From Calonectria ilicicola (lineage: Eukaryota > Ascomycota > Sordariomycetes > Hypocreales > Nectriaceae), in NCBI GenBank assembly GCA_020809705.1, contig CP085833.1:992001-1056000 (forward strand): a stretch of 64,000 nt of DNA. Reading direction: 5' to 3'. Within the stretch, counting starts at the first letter, position 1. The number at the start of each line of letters is the position of its first letter. The notes below the pieces were generated by a model. The model saw nothing but the letters and a program-made list of their open reading frames with translations. It ran no database searches and was not told the origin of the DNA. Positions 22,200 to 33,873 of this stretch are shown piece by piece. The position numbers and the translations under genes were made by a program.

Positions 22200-22850
22200 A
22201 TGGCGACATCGTTTGAGCCTTATTACCAGTTATGGAGCGCTTTGCCTCTTTTGGATAGCTTTTCTTTCCCAGATAACACGGGATACGACGTCCCATGGAT
22301 TGACGATCACGATCAGCCGATGTTCGAGACCGATGTCTTCCCATCGGGGGTTAATGACGACTTCTCCAACTACCCTTTGGCTACAGTTGATGCGGGAGAA
22401 TACTCGCAGGGTAGGGTGTCGCTTGGTTGCTTCAAGTCTGGGTTGGTGACACCACCTATAGAGCCTCAAATCACTAGATCCTGCGATCTAATAGACGCAA
22501 TACCACGTGACCTCATCACTGTCCCTGATTTCACGCGGCCCAGCAAATGCCCGATCCCCAACTGCAAGTCAACCACCATCTTCGATAGCGGACGTGACTT
22601 CCGCCGGCATTATCGCCAACACTTTAAGCGGTTCTTCTGTCGCTACTCAGAGTGTCCACAATCGACTCAAGACCTGCAGGACGTTGGCTCTAAGGGCTTT
22701 GCCACCCAGAAGGACCGTGCTCGACATGAGTCTAAGCACAAACCCACAATTAGATGTCCTTGGCGCGACCAGAGCGGGCAACAATGTCTTAGGGTCTTTA
22801 GCCGTGCGGATAATATGCGAGATCATCATAGGCGGATACACAAGAGTTAG
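22200..22850 (+). CDS. TRI6: TRI6 C2H2 zinc-finger regulator of trichothecene biosynthesis
   Basis: The gene is a single exon. Starting at 22200 gives 216 residues, close to the known family length; an in-frame ATG at 22125 would add 25 residues. Three Cys2-His2-type fingers occupy the C-terminal half. Finger 1 uses C117, C122, H137 and H141. Finger 2 uses C147, C152, H176 and H180 with an enlarged loop. Finger 3 uses C186, C196, H209 and H214. The protein ends immediately after the last finger (DNMRDHHRRIHKS). The N-terminal part is acidic with aromatic residues (FSFPDNTGYDVPWIDDHD), a plausible activation domain. TRI6 is known to bind YNAGGCC in TRI promoters. The many such motifs in this window fit an active regulator. 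It is divergent from TRI4. Confidence 0.92.
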   Translation: MATSFEPYYQLWSALPLLDSFSFPDNTGYDVPWIDDHDQPMFETDVFPSGVNDDFSNYPLATVDAGEYSQGRVSLGCFKSGLVTPPIEPQITRSCDLIDAIPRDLITVPDFTRPSKCPIPNCKSTTIFDSGRDFRRHYRQHFKRFFCRYSECPQSTQDLQDVGSKGFATQKDRARHESKHKPTIRCPWRDQSGQQCLRVFSRADNMRDHHRRIHKS

Positions 22851-23090
22851 CAAGACTTCGATACCTGATAATTACAAATTATCTTTGCGCGCAAAGAAAC
22901 AACTTTTCCACCAATGGTCATCTCTGGTACTTCGTTATGGTTTACGAGTTCATAGTGCTGATGCTTTCGCGCATAACAGCACCAAAAGGGACTATTCTCC
23001 TCTATAAGAGTGGCATGCAGATGAAACTTTCAAACTTATTCATATATTCATTTGTGAGCTAAAGGCCATACTTCATTCAAGTATACACCC

Positions 23091-23770
23091 TCAACCAGCC
23101 ACTCTAGTAATAGTCCCGAAGCCTCTGTGCATCTTTCTACCGTATCCCTCCAGAATCTTCATGTTGCGTGACTTTCTTGGCCCAACCAGTAGGCAGTATT
23201 GATGACCCATGTCGAAGAAATAGTGTGTTGACCACGCTTGGGCCAGAAGAGTCATCGTAATTGCCCGTAAAGGTCGTTGGGACTAAGCTCCAATTAGACC
23301 ATATGTGTTTCGTAGGGCTCGAAGTACAGGAAGCTCAGTGAAGTCTTTGACAAATAGTCTTGCATTGATTTTCTTGTGTCGTGCTTCTTGCCCCAGTATT
23401 TTGCCAAATTGACGTTCTCTCAGCACACTCTTGCGGCGACCCAGATCGCGGCGCACATAGTAGCACTGGCACTCGAGTATACGCAGACATCAAGCCACGA
23501 TACTTCAGGGTCCATGTCGGATCCATCAACGAGCTTAACGGCGGCCGCGAGCATCTTAGAGATGGCAAAAGGGTTTGAGATCAGCTTGAATGGGATGATG
23601 TCGTATTTGTAATGATTGTTCGATGATAGAATTTTGAGCTGTTTTCTACTGGGTCGAGCAAGGTAATTATCATGCTGGCTATGTCTTTGTCCAAGCGGAA
23701 ACCGCCGTCTCGGACCGTTTAATAACTGCCGTACAACTACTATGAGAGCAAGGCCGAACCACGAGAGCAT
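23091..23770 (-). pseudogene. Frame-broken unidentified gene between TRI6 and TRI11
   Basis: On the minus strand, three consecutive protein-like segments can be read in different frames. The first starts at an ATG (23768-23770) with a hydrophobic N-terminus. The second begins around 23450 (REKRQ-type basic stretch, then VKDFTELPVLRALRNTYG). The third ends at 23091 (AQAWSTHYFFDMGHQY.. to MHRGFG). The frame shifts near 23440-23450 without room for an intron. A TAG stop interrupts the second segment near 23285, and a TGA ends the first frame near 23420. The stops are compatible with C-to-T changes. I do not recognise the family. The position corresponds to where Fusarium clusters carry TRI10/TRI9 relative to TRI6 and TRI11, but I cannot claim homology. 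A real multi-exon gene with unusual introns remains possible. Confidence 0.45.
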
Positions 23771-25570
23771 CTTAGTGAGAAACTCAAACGTGAGTGGAAG
23801 GCCTGAAGCTGCAAGGACCGGGCCATGGAAAAACTAGCGGCCTCCGTATAGAAACTCGCCGATTAGATACGCCGCTGGTGTACACGTAGTAGCATCTTGA
23901 TTGTTGTGACCCATAACACGCCTAGGCGGTCGAACAACAGCAGAACAAACACCCACCTACCCTATAGCCCTATAACTAACTAATAAGGAAGGGTTAGTAT
24001 ATAATTAGCTATGAATATCAGTAATTATTTTATAATTATTATTATAATTATTAATATATTTAAAAAACTAATAATATAAATATTTTTATAATAAAAGTAT
24101 ATAAACAGATTAAAATTTATTTTTAATATAATTTAATTGTTTTAATTATAATTAATTATTATTTAATATAATATAATTATTTTAATTTTTAATATAATAA
24201 ATAAAAAAGTTATTAAAATAATTTAAATTATTAAAATAATAAAAAATTTATTTAATTAAAAAATAATTAATATAATAATTATATTATAATTTTAATATTA
24301 TAATTAATATTATTTAAAATATTTTAATAATATTATTTTAAATTTAAATATTTTAATAATAAGAAATTAAATTATTAATAATATAAAAATATTAAATTAT
24401 TTAAAAATATATTATTTTATTTTAAAATTTTAATTATAACAGTAAAATACTATTATATTATAATTAATATTATTTAAAATATTTTAATAATATTATTTTA
24501 AATTTAAATATTTTAATAATAAGAAATTAAATTATTAATAATATAAAAATATTAAATTATTTAAAAATATATTATTTTATTTTAAAATTTTAATTATAAC
24601 AGTAAAATACTATTATATTATAATTAAGTATAGTTAGAGTGCTTGTTAATTAAACTTAAGGTGCTAAATAGAAAGCTTCTATTTAATACCTCAAATCTAT
24701 CCGATTTCTAACCTGCAACTCTTTGAGGCATTATATGGACACATCCCGCCCCTCCATGCCCTTATCAATTGAGCGAGGCTGATAATACTTGCATTCTTTC
24801 ATAATTTGCCTACGAATCCAAGTATCTCTCCATGGCCTCAAGGATCTGGATGATCGAACATGTACTGTGCATTCGTGGCTGGGCTGCTACGATTGGTGTC
24901 CACTGTCAGACGAACCCTGGTACTAGGCTCTGCACGTACCCCCTGGTATGGTAGGCCTGACTTGTGCGCGTCATCATCATTTCAAATAGATAACCAAGTC
25001 AGTCCGATTGAGTCCTCCAATGCAATATGCTTGATATATATAACAAACGCAGGCTGACAGGTCACAGGGGTAATAGATGCAAGATCATTGAATACAGGTG
25101 AAACTTTTCTGCACCGTAAAATCCGTGATTGTGGCAAGTATGATGCACGTCGCAAGACAGAGATACTGATCCTCAGATTTCTCTATTGTCGGGTACGACC
25201 GGGGTGATTCAATCACGGGGCTTCGGTTCAATTGAAGGTGGATCAAGAAACTGATGATTTTACTGATTGAGGTCGAAATCGACCCCCCTGCTTGGATGAG
25301 GCGTTTTCCCCCGCTTCGTGACGCCTTTAGTAATACACATCTATCTATCCGAGCGGGGAAGGAGACCTTCGAGGCTCACCCTCCTAGCCGGGGTCAATCT
25401 AACATCTATCAAATCACAGCGGGCTATTAAAAAACAAACCCACTCGAGAGGTAACATTCACCGCACGCCCCACCCGAGAGAATAAGCTCTCGGAGGAAAC
25501 AGCAACATCCACCAAAATCCTGCGCAGATCTCGAGTTCGGTGGTTTCTTTCCTTGCACAAGATACCGACT
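23771..25570. other. Intergenic with AT-rich island, no intact gene
   Basis: About 23990-24650 is almost pure A/T and contains a perfect tandem duplication (annotated separately). About 24650-25570 is of normal composition but has only short frames without motifs. A short inverted repeat lies near 25300-25325 (AGGCGT with ACGCCT). Confidence 0.45.
24301..24620. repeat. Perfect 160-bp tandem duplication in an AT island
   Basis: The 160 bases at 24301-24460 recur at 24461-24620 with no difference that I can see by direct line-by-line comparison. Both copies are almost entirely A/T. Because the copies are identical while the surrounding DNA looks RIP-mutated, the duplication probably happened after the AT-enrichment. 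An assembly artefact in low-complexity sequence is an alternative. Confidence 0.85.
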
Positions 25571-27298
25571 TTACCTTGGGGTGAGGTACACGTCCAGAGC
25601 AGGTTTATGCCATGCAAGATACACTCGGCTCTGCTCGTACCAGTTTCGGCTGCTCTTGGCGAGACTGATGTCAAACTCCCAAACTGTTCTTGCCAGCATC
25701 ATACGCATCTCAGCATATGCAAGACTAGTTCACAAGTTAGAAAACCTTGGTTTGAGCAGGGACGTCTGGGAGTTTTAGTATCACTTACTTCATACCGATA
25801 CAATTTCGGGGACCGATGGAGAAAGGCTTGACTGCGTCAAGGCGGTCATTCTTGAAACGCGCATCCCCAAGCCATCGCTCAGGAATGAAGTCGTGGGGCT
25901 TAGTAAAATACTTGGGGTCGTAGTGCAATGCCCACATATCGTTTTCAACCAAGGTCTGTGCGATTGAAGTGGCTATCGTCAGCATCCATACTCTCGACCG
26001 ATCATCGGTATACCAAGACTTGGCATTTCACTTACGTTCTCTGGGATATAGTAACCGGCGACAACGCTGCCCCCTTTGGCTATCTTTCGTGGCGACCCTC
26101 CACCTGCAACTGGCGGGTACATGCGCAGAGTCTCGTCCAGAACTGCTTGCATATATCGGAGCCCTTGCGTGGAAATGAGGGCAATGTCACTCGCTTGCGC
26201 ATAGGTGGATCGGACCTCTTGAGTCAAGAGAGCCAGTGTACGCGGGTTGGTACAGAGGAAGTAGACCGCGGCAGAGAGAAGTGTAGCGGTTGTTTCAGAA
26301 CCAGCCACAATTAGAACCGAGACATTTGAGACAAGCTCATGAAACTCTAAACTCTAGAAGAACAAATCAGTCCTGGACGAAACAATTAATACGAGCAACA
26401 AGAACTTACGCCCCCTTTGGACTTGAGCCCCTGGGTAATCTTCCCCACGAAATCTGGTCTGTCTGTCTTGGTGTCAAGACGCTTACGCACCTTCATGCTG
26501 GCAAGCTCCTTGTTTTCGGCAAACTTGGTGAGAAGGCCTTGAGGAACCATACGACTAGCGAGAGGGGCAAGCCTTGGATATCGACCCATCTCGGCCAAAA
26601 AGGCAAGACTTTTGAGACTCTCAAACGCTAGAGCAACCCAGGGGTGGTAAGTAGAGTTATCTAGACAACTGAAAGATTCCCCAAAAGCCAGATCTCCAAT
26701 CATGTCAAAAGTTGTAAAGGTATACCATTTAGCAATATCAACCGTTTTTGTGCCTCTAGACGACTGCTCGTGTAGTCGTTGAAACAGCTGATTGACATAT
26801 GCTTTGAACGTAGGTTCCTGTTCAAGTATTGCTTGGGCAGAAAAGCCATAGGCTAGAACGCGGCGGAAGCGAGTATGATTCTCCCGATCGCTTCCCACGA
26901 TGTTGTCAACTGCAAACTGCACCGAAATCGGATCTTTACCATGTTCAGGTTCACCAGCCTTGCGGTGACCACGAACATCCTTCATGGCATCGGGGTGGTT
27001 GAACGAGAGCATATTTGGTCCTATTCGGACAACTGGACCATACTTCATATGAAGCGCATAATGCTTCTTGTGAGGAATCCCGCAGAGCATGAGGAGGGTG
27101 TGGGGGATCTGAGTGGCGCTGTTCAGCCATGGCCCAGGGAACTTCCGCAGGGGGTGGAAGAACAGGTTGTGCACGAGTACCGAGACAAAATAGACAAGCG
27201 ACTATAACCTCAGGTGTTAGCAGGCTCCATTTGGATGCAGTGGGACATACTGTGCCAACCAAGAAGGCCAGCCAAGGCCAGATAGAGTACTGGAGCAT
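25571..27298 (-). CDS. TRI11: Cytochrome P450 CYP65-type, isotrichodermin C-15 hydroxylase-like (TRI11)
   Basis: Five exons join in frame: 27251-27298, 26410-27201, 26036-26353, 25786-25955 and 25571-25724, giving 493 residues, matching TRI11 length. The first exon encodes only 16 residues of membrane anchor. Landmarks are the hinge HNLFFHPLRKFPGPW, the I-helix VAGSETTATLL, ExxR within DETLRMYPP and the heme loop FSIGPRNCIGMK. In Fusarium, TRI11 hydroxylates C-15; in Trichoderma the orthologue acts at C-4, so the position attacked here is inferred from the accompanying TRI3 and TRI13-like genes. It is followed by TRI12 in the Fusarium-like order TRI11-TRI12-TRI13-TRI14. One TGAGGCC motif lies about 280 bp upstream (27576-27582). 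Confidence 0.87.
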
Positions 27299-27883
27299 GG
27301 TGTACAGATATTTCAAGGGGTGTGAACAGACAGGAGTTTCAATTCAGCAACAAGTCAATTCTTACATAGAGTAAGAAAGAGCAGCATTTATCAAGTGTTT
27401 TGTCTCTTGAATGATCGCCATGCTGCTAAGTAATAAGTGGGAAGTTGGTATTGGTCTGTCTATAATTGATTGTGCTATCGGCACCTTTCGGATAGTTTTA
27501 CCAGTTTCGGACTTCGGACTTCTCATCTTGTTCCCGAACACATCATCCATCATTCTATTAGGATTTGACGCTAGCTGAGGCCTTCCACACACTTGAATCA
27601 TTCAATCAACCCGACCGATCTTCCCTTCTTTACCACCCACACAAACAGCAACCGCCCCGGTTCAACCCCTCGCCCCTTGCATACCAATTCGTCTGGCTTC
27701 TTGGCCTCTTATCGAGCTCTACATCCACCCGACTCCCCGGTCGAAGCTCCAGTATCTAAACGCTAAGCTCCAATGTCCCGTAAGATTCGAGCACTTCTCT
27801 ACTCAGAGACATGGATTAGTATGCTGTTGTGTCTGTTAACTTTTGTCTCATCTGCTTAATCAGGCAATAAATCAACGGTACCT
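27299..27883. promoter_or_regulatory. TRI11 upstream region / TRI12 3' region
   Basis: This 585-bp spacer lies between the tandem minus-strand genes TRI12 and TRI11. A single TRI6-type motif, TGAGGCC, is at 27576-27582. A C-rich pyrimidine tract lies at about 27650-27720. No gene is seen. Confidence 0.4.
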
Positions 27884-29788
27884 TCAATCTTTATTATCAT
27901 TGAGGGAAGTCGCAGTTCGAGATCGGTGTGAGCTAGAATCACTCTCGAGTACATCTCTATGGGCGTTCTTTCTGTCATATAGCTGGTGCGGAACATGGTC
28001 GTTTAGATAACAATCGAAGTCTCTCATACAAAGGGCCGCGACGATGGGAATAACTCCCAGTGCCATGGCGAAGTAGTAAACGTAAGCATATGAAGCTGCA
28101 TAGCTATCGGCCATGGCTCGGCTGACTGCTGAAGCAATCGTGGCCGTCATACCAGGGATCGCGTTAACAGCTGTCTGACTTCCGGATTTAGCAGCTTCGA
28201 GGAGGTTAGGGAAGGATCCTTGTGGTAAGCCAGTACCCTGTACTGCAGAGCTTAAACGAGACTCGATTTCGCTGGGATACTTGTTCGTATATACTGAAAT
28301 GAAGGCAGCTGTGAAAATGGACCCACAGAAAGGTCGGGCAGCAGCGATAATAGCTGTACACGCTCTTAGTAAGAATTCATTGTGAGTGAGAGAAAAACAT
28401 ACCAAAAGCCACACCCAGATTCTCATCTTTCGTGATGAATTGAACCAGAAGCATAGTAACGTCCTGGGCCCAGGCAACAACAAAGCCGGCAAGGAAGGAT
28501 AAAGCAATGGCGGAATTCTTGTCATCCTGAGTAATAGACGACATAGCACCAAGAAATGCAGTTAGCCACACAGCCCCAACAAGGATTTGCCAGCGGATGT
28601 GCCTGACAAGGTGGAACGAGCTGCCTAGGATCATGACGCCAGCCCATGCACCGAACGAAGCGGTGGAGGACATCCAGGCAGTATCTTGCCAGTTTTTCAG
28701 GCTAGAACCAAAGATGTTGGCGACTTGCTGAGGGTATATGATGACAAGAGAGAGGTACATGGAGCCCATCATGGAGCTGACAAGAAGAATACAGACGAAA
28801 CCACGTAGATCCTTGAAAAGACTTGGTGGGACCATAGGGCGTTCAGGTTGGCCGTAAGTCTCGTAAAAAGCGAATACGACAAGAGTAACTGCCCCCGATA
28901 CCAAAAGTCCGATGATCTTGCCGGAGTTCCATGGACTGTTCGCCTGCCCGCCCCAAGAAACGCCAAGGAGGAAAAGAGCGGTGCCTACGGTGACCAGTGC
29001 AAGACCTAACCAATCAACCTTTGCTAGTTCTGATTGCTTGGTGACGTTCTTGCCATGAATTTGTGTGAATGACGGAGGGTGATACCATATGAAAATGAGG
29101 GTGGTTGCAACAGCTTCACAAAGGCCAAGGTCAGTATGATACCATGAATGTGAGAGACAGATAACGTACCACTGATGATGATGTAGATGTAGAAGATCCA
29201 TCGCCAACTGCCCTGAATGCTAAGACGCTGACCGAGGTAAGGACCAAAACCAGTCGCGACGATGTTAGGAGCAGACACAGTGATAAGACCCAGAAACTTG
29301 GCTTTGTTACTCATCAGTTCTCCAATGAACAAAGGGCTGGCACCTGCAGGTCCCGCAGCAACGCCCAAAAGTATCATGGCACCCAACAGAGTGTTGAACT
29401 TAGTAGCTGTACATCCGATGATAGCACCCACAAGCCCCAATATATGGGTACCGAGCACGAATGGTCGACGTCCAAACCTATCGGTAAGGCGACCCATCGT
29501 CAGGATGCTGATAGCTTGAGCAGTGGTCCACAGCGTCGAAAAGAGACTTTGATTCTCGCTGGGGCCTACATCTTGAATGATATTGGAAAGAGCAGAGGCT
29601 GATGCTTGAAGAACGAAGTATGTAGCGACAACGTTGAGGGAAAATGCTGCAAAGGATGCTACCACGCGAGGTGAGCGGTAGTAACCGTCCGGTAGCTCTG
29701 CGGCGGAAGTTGCGAGTGCTTGAGCTCGCAGACTGTCGTCTCCCTGTAACTCCAGGTCGTGCGCTTTATCCGGTCGATCAGCGGTCAT
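27884..29788 (-). CDS. TRI12: Major facilitator trichothecene efflux pump (TRI12)
   Basis: Exons are 29170-29788, 28403-29113 and 27884-28353, giving 599 residues, essentially the known TRI12 length. The protein has about 14 hydrophobic segments, as in the DHA2-type drug:H+ antiporters. The MFS loop motif GRLTDRFGRRP is clear in the first exon, and the APNIVATGFGPYLGQRL and SWRWIFYIYI blocks fit the TRI12 subfamily. It works in the plasma membrane or toxisome-associated vesicles and exports trichothecenes, giving partial self-protection. It follows TRI11 on the same strand. Its upstream side holds one minus-strand TCAGGCC (30192-30198) and then a large AT-rich island. Confidence 0.88.
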
Positions 29789-32063
29789 GTTGAAACAAGT
29801 CTGCCAACAGGGGGGGAAATCTGAATGGGTAGCTTAGAATATGTCTAGATGCTGGATGCAACAGCTTCAGGAATCATAAATAAATGGAGAGATGAGAGGA
29901 TTGAACTCTAATATATCTCGAGTATGTCACGTCCTCGAATACATCTCGTCCCCTAGTAACATCCACCGACTGTTTGAATTTCAAGCTAAGTTATTACAGG
30001 CTCGTACGTCAACTATTACCATCACAGGACCTCCCTAGCAACATTCCAACGCGGCCCTGGGTTTCTCGCAGGACGAGACCAGCCGGAAAGCCCGGAGTGT
30101 CGGAGAGGGTTTTAGGAGGATGCCACCGGGCAGTCTGTACACAGATCATAATTGGATAAGCAGGGATTGCGACTGCCGAGAATATTGGTGGAAGGCCTGA
30201 TACAGGGTCTAGAGTGAGCGGCTGGTCACGGCGTCATCGGCTAGTTTTACCTTGTTAGGAATTAACCATGTCGCGACCACTTTTTATAGGGTAGGATGTA
30301 TATGTAGGTCCCATCATTGAATACCCAAACACTCACCTCCCTGATATAAACATTAACGCTTTATAAGGTAATTTGAATTAACTAAGGTATTTTTATTAGG
30401 TTATTTTAAGGTTATAAAATCTATATTTTAAAATAAAAATATATATATTATTTTTTTTATTAATAATTATTATATTTATTTTATTTTATTTTTATTATTA
30501 TTATTATATTTTTATATTATATTTATTTTTTTTTATTCTTTTTATTAATTTTATTTTATTATAATTTATATTATTTATTTTATATTTTTTAAAAAAAAGA
30601 TTTTTATTTTAATAATTTTAATAAACTATAAATTTTAATCTAGAAAAAACTTTAAAACTATAATAATAATAAATATAATTAAATTTAATTATATAATTTA
30701 TTTAATTAAAATATAATTAATTTTATAATAAAATTATTTTTATAAAAATTTAAATAATTATATTTAAAATAATTTCTTTTATTAAAATTATAAATCTTAA
30801 TATATATTTTTTATTATTTTTAATATAATATTATTTTAATTTTATATTATTAATTTTAATATAAATAATTAAAAATTTATTAAAAAAAAATATAAAATTA
30901 TAAAAAATATTATATAAAAGTATAATAAATTTATATTTAAAAAATTAAACTTAATAAAAAAAAATTTTATTATAAATATTTATAATAATAAATATAAAAA
31001 TTAAATAATTAAAATTTAAAAAAAATAAATCTTATTTATAAAATTAAGAAAAATAATAAATAGATTTTATATAAATTCTAAAATTAAGGAAAAAAAAGCT
31101 AAATAGTATTTATTTAAGTAATTAAAAGTGCTTTTTTTATTTAATATTTAATAAAAATATAATTATTATAAATAATATTTATTTAAATAATTAAAAATAC
31201 ATTTTTTTATATTCAATATTTAATAATAATATAATTATTAATATTTTTAAATATTTTATATTTAAAGATAAATAATATTATTAAATTTAAAAAATTTAAA
31301 TATCTTTTTTAAAATTTTTAAAAAATATAAATATATTATAATTTTATATAATTTTAATTTTAAAAATTAATTAAATAATAAAAAGATTTTATTTAAATAT
31401 AATAATATAAGATTTTAATTTATTTAATTAAAATCTTAAAATTAATTCTTAGGTAAGATTAGTAAAAGAGATACTAGCTAATATTATACATGGAAAGGAA
31501 AAGCCAAAACCACCAAAAAGGAAGCCTGCAAGGCTAGGAAGGCAGGGCAGGCAGGGCAGGCTAGCCGGGCCTAGGGGGGTGTTTTCTCTCTCCGAACCCA
31601 GGAGGGATCTTTATAATTATATTCTTTCTTTTTAATGTTTATATTTTCCTGTCTATAAACATTGCTTGATGCTATACTCAGTTTCCCCCAGCTCTATAGC
31701 TGAGTGTGCAGAGCGCCTTGTGTGATGAGTCTCCCAGTAATGTGATAGGATTGTGTTCTTTTGAGATGGCTAAGCGAGCCTTACAGTTTAAGATGGAGTT
31801 TCCCAAGAGAATGCACAGGTGAGGAGACGTTTAAATAAAGGATGTGAGTTCTTTATTATTGAGGGTTCAACGTCTGTTGTACAGTGTTACAGTTAACTCC
31901 AGGAGTAAGAAAACGGCGGGCTGGAGATCTACGGAAAGAAAGGTTCAGTCGCTTTCGAATGCATAGCTAAGTTGCGCAGTACAGGCCATCCATAATATTA
32001 TCTCACTTGAGGCTAAGCTGATATAAGTGAGAAAGAAAAAGTGACTTCAACTATGTCGAGTGA
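29789..32063. other. TRI12 promoter side, AT-rich island and TRI13 3' flank
   Basis: About 29789-30360 and 31470-32063 are of normal composition without genes. Between them lies an AT island (annotated separately). Near 31530-31560 there is a short G-rich tandem motif (GGCAGGGCAG repeated), followed by GGGCCTAGG, which contains a YNAGGCC match on the minus strand. Confidence 0.45.
30360..31470. mobile_element. RIP-degraded AT-rich repeat relic
   Basis: About 1.1 kb is nearly all A/T, with sharp edges against normal-composition DNA. The segment around 31030-31250 resembles the reverse complement of about 43090-43260 in the large transposon block. Shared landmarks are the AATATTTATTTAAATAATTAAA stretch and the neighbouring TTTAATAATAATATAATTATT stretch. 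It is therefore likely a degraded copy or fragment of the same repeat family. No protein signature survives. Confidence 0.55.
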
Positions 32064-33873
32064 CTACTCTATTGTTGTGAGATCAACCTTCGCCAACCTG
32101 ATGTAGGAGTGTTCCGGCATGCTGGTCAGACCTTCGATCGTACGGTAGCTAGAAAGTTTTGAGGGACAAGGCAGCAGCTCAAAGTTCCATATTAATATCG
32201 CGATAGACGTTTTCAGCTGCTGATAGCCGAGTCGTCTGCCAAAGCAACCTCGCGTCCCCAAGCCAAATGCCAGTGATGGTCCAGCTGTAGCGTCAAAAGA
32301 TTGCGTTGTTTCACCTGCGTCTTCAGTAGACGATGAACTGGGAACAAGCCACCTCTCTGGTTTGAAACCCGCAATGTCACGATCATCCCATCTCTGGTCC
32401 TTTTTGTCCCCAGTAACCTGGCAACTCTGACTCCGTGTGCTCTCATCAATAACGAAACCGGGACTCCAGACGCTGGGTCCATGGGTAAGGAAAAGGACAT
32501 CCGTGCCTTTAGGTATATGGTAGCCCAGAATTTGGGTATCAACTATTGAAACTCGCTGAAGGGCAGGGGTCGCTCCAGCACATCGGAGAATCTCCTCAAT
32601 CACTGCTTCGAGGTAGGGAATGCGTGCAGATGCTAGCTCTTGGAAAGAAGGGCTACGGTTTTCAGCCTTTGCTCGAGTGAAGGATGATTGCATAGTGTTC
32701 CGGAGTCGCTTCTGAACACTGGGGTTATCTGTAAGAAACTTCAAGCCCCAAAGTGTGGTAGTGCTTGTCGTATCGAAGCCACCAAGGATTAACCCGAACA
32801 ACTAAAAGTGATGACGTGTCAGTCTTCATTACTACAAGACCCTGTCTTCGACCGTGAATACGCACCTCTCCTTGCATCATTGACGAGTAATAGTTCGGAC
32901 TCCGGTTTTCAGCCTGTGCCAATATTGTTTCACGAATCACCATTTGATCCAAAGCTGACCGAATAGGCGGGCTGTCAGACTTCTCACTTTTGTTCAGAAG
33001 CTTAGATACCGCAGATTCAATGCTTCCGCGCAGGAAGTCATCTCTGATCTTTCTGACCTTCCTGAAGTGTGGCATGTTCATCTTAATCTTCGCCGCCACC
33101 TTGGCAATTGGCGAACCTTGAATTCCTTGGGGAGCTTTGGCTAGATCGATCGTTGCGTTGATCAAATCATCGAAAGTTACTTCAGGGAAATCCAAAGGCT
33201 CATCGCTTCCAGCGACCTGCTGGGAGTTACTCTTCAAGCGTTCCAAGATCTTGATGTTAGGTATGGTGGTACTAGAGTCGTAGTTTTCCCCAAAAGCAAA
33301 ACCGTAAACGGCATCCAAAACGGCGCCTTGAATATCCTGTGTTGCTGCGAATGGGGACCCGAGAGCGATTGCGGTTTTCAGCTCCCAAACTCGCGCGAGT
33401 CTCATGATATTCGCATGGAACGCAGGTCCTGCAACCTCCCGAATAAAGGAGGGTAACATCACATCTTGGACGAGTTTGCGGTGGGCTCGAAAGACTGAGT
33501 TTGTTTGCTGGTATATGTGATGATCAGGTATCACGTCTCCCAGAAGATCTCGGATGTTAGTGGATCGATCAAACTCCTTACGGCGAAGCATGATATCCTG
33601 TGTCTCGCGGAAGTCGGCGAGAATAACAGTGGGACGTTGTAATGGGCTTAGAAACAACTGGATGATAGGGGATTCGTGATTCTTCATTTGTTGGATGATC
33701 CAGTCCATATGTGTTTGTGGGTTAGCCTTTATGTCTTGAATCATGGCAGGTATATCGCCAAAGAGACTGTGCAAAGCGCCGGCATTGTAAGGTATGTTTG
33801 ATATTGGCCTAGGATGAGCCCACTTGTACAACAAATATAGGGCAAACGCTGCCACCGCCACTGAAAAAAACAT
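32064..33873 (-). CDS. TRI13: Cytochrome P450, TRI13-like (probable trichothecene C-4 hydroxylase)
   Basis: Exons are 32866-33873 and 32064-32801, giving 581 residues. The intron is GTGCGT..TAG. Landmarks are an N-terminal anchor, a RPISNIPYN hinge, the I-helix LGGFDTTSTTT, ExxR within EEILR and the heme loop FGLGTRGCFG. An unusual hydrophilic insertion before the PERW motif (near 32370-32450) makes it longer than typical P450s. The call as TRI13 rests mainly on synteny, since it lies between TRI12 and TRI14 as in Fusarium, and on the presence of the TRI7 acetyltransferase that would act on a C-4 hydroxyl. TRI1 (C-7/C-8 hydroxylase) is the main alternative and I cannot exclude it. The frame continues upstream of the ATG at 33873 without another ATG. 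Confidence 0.68.
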
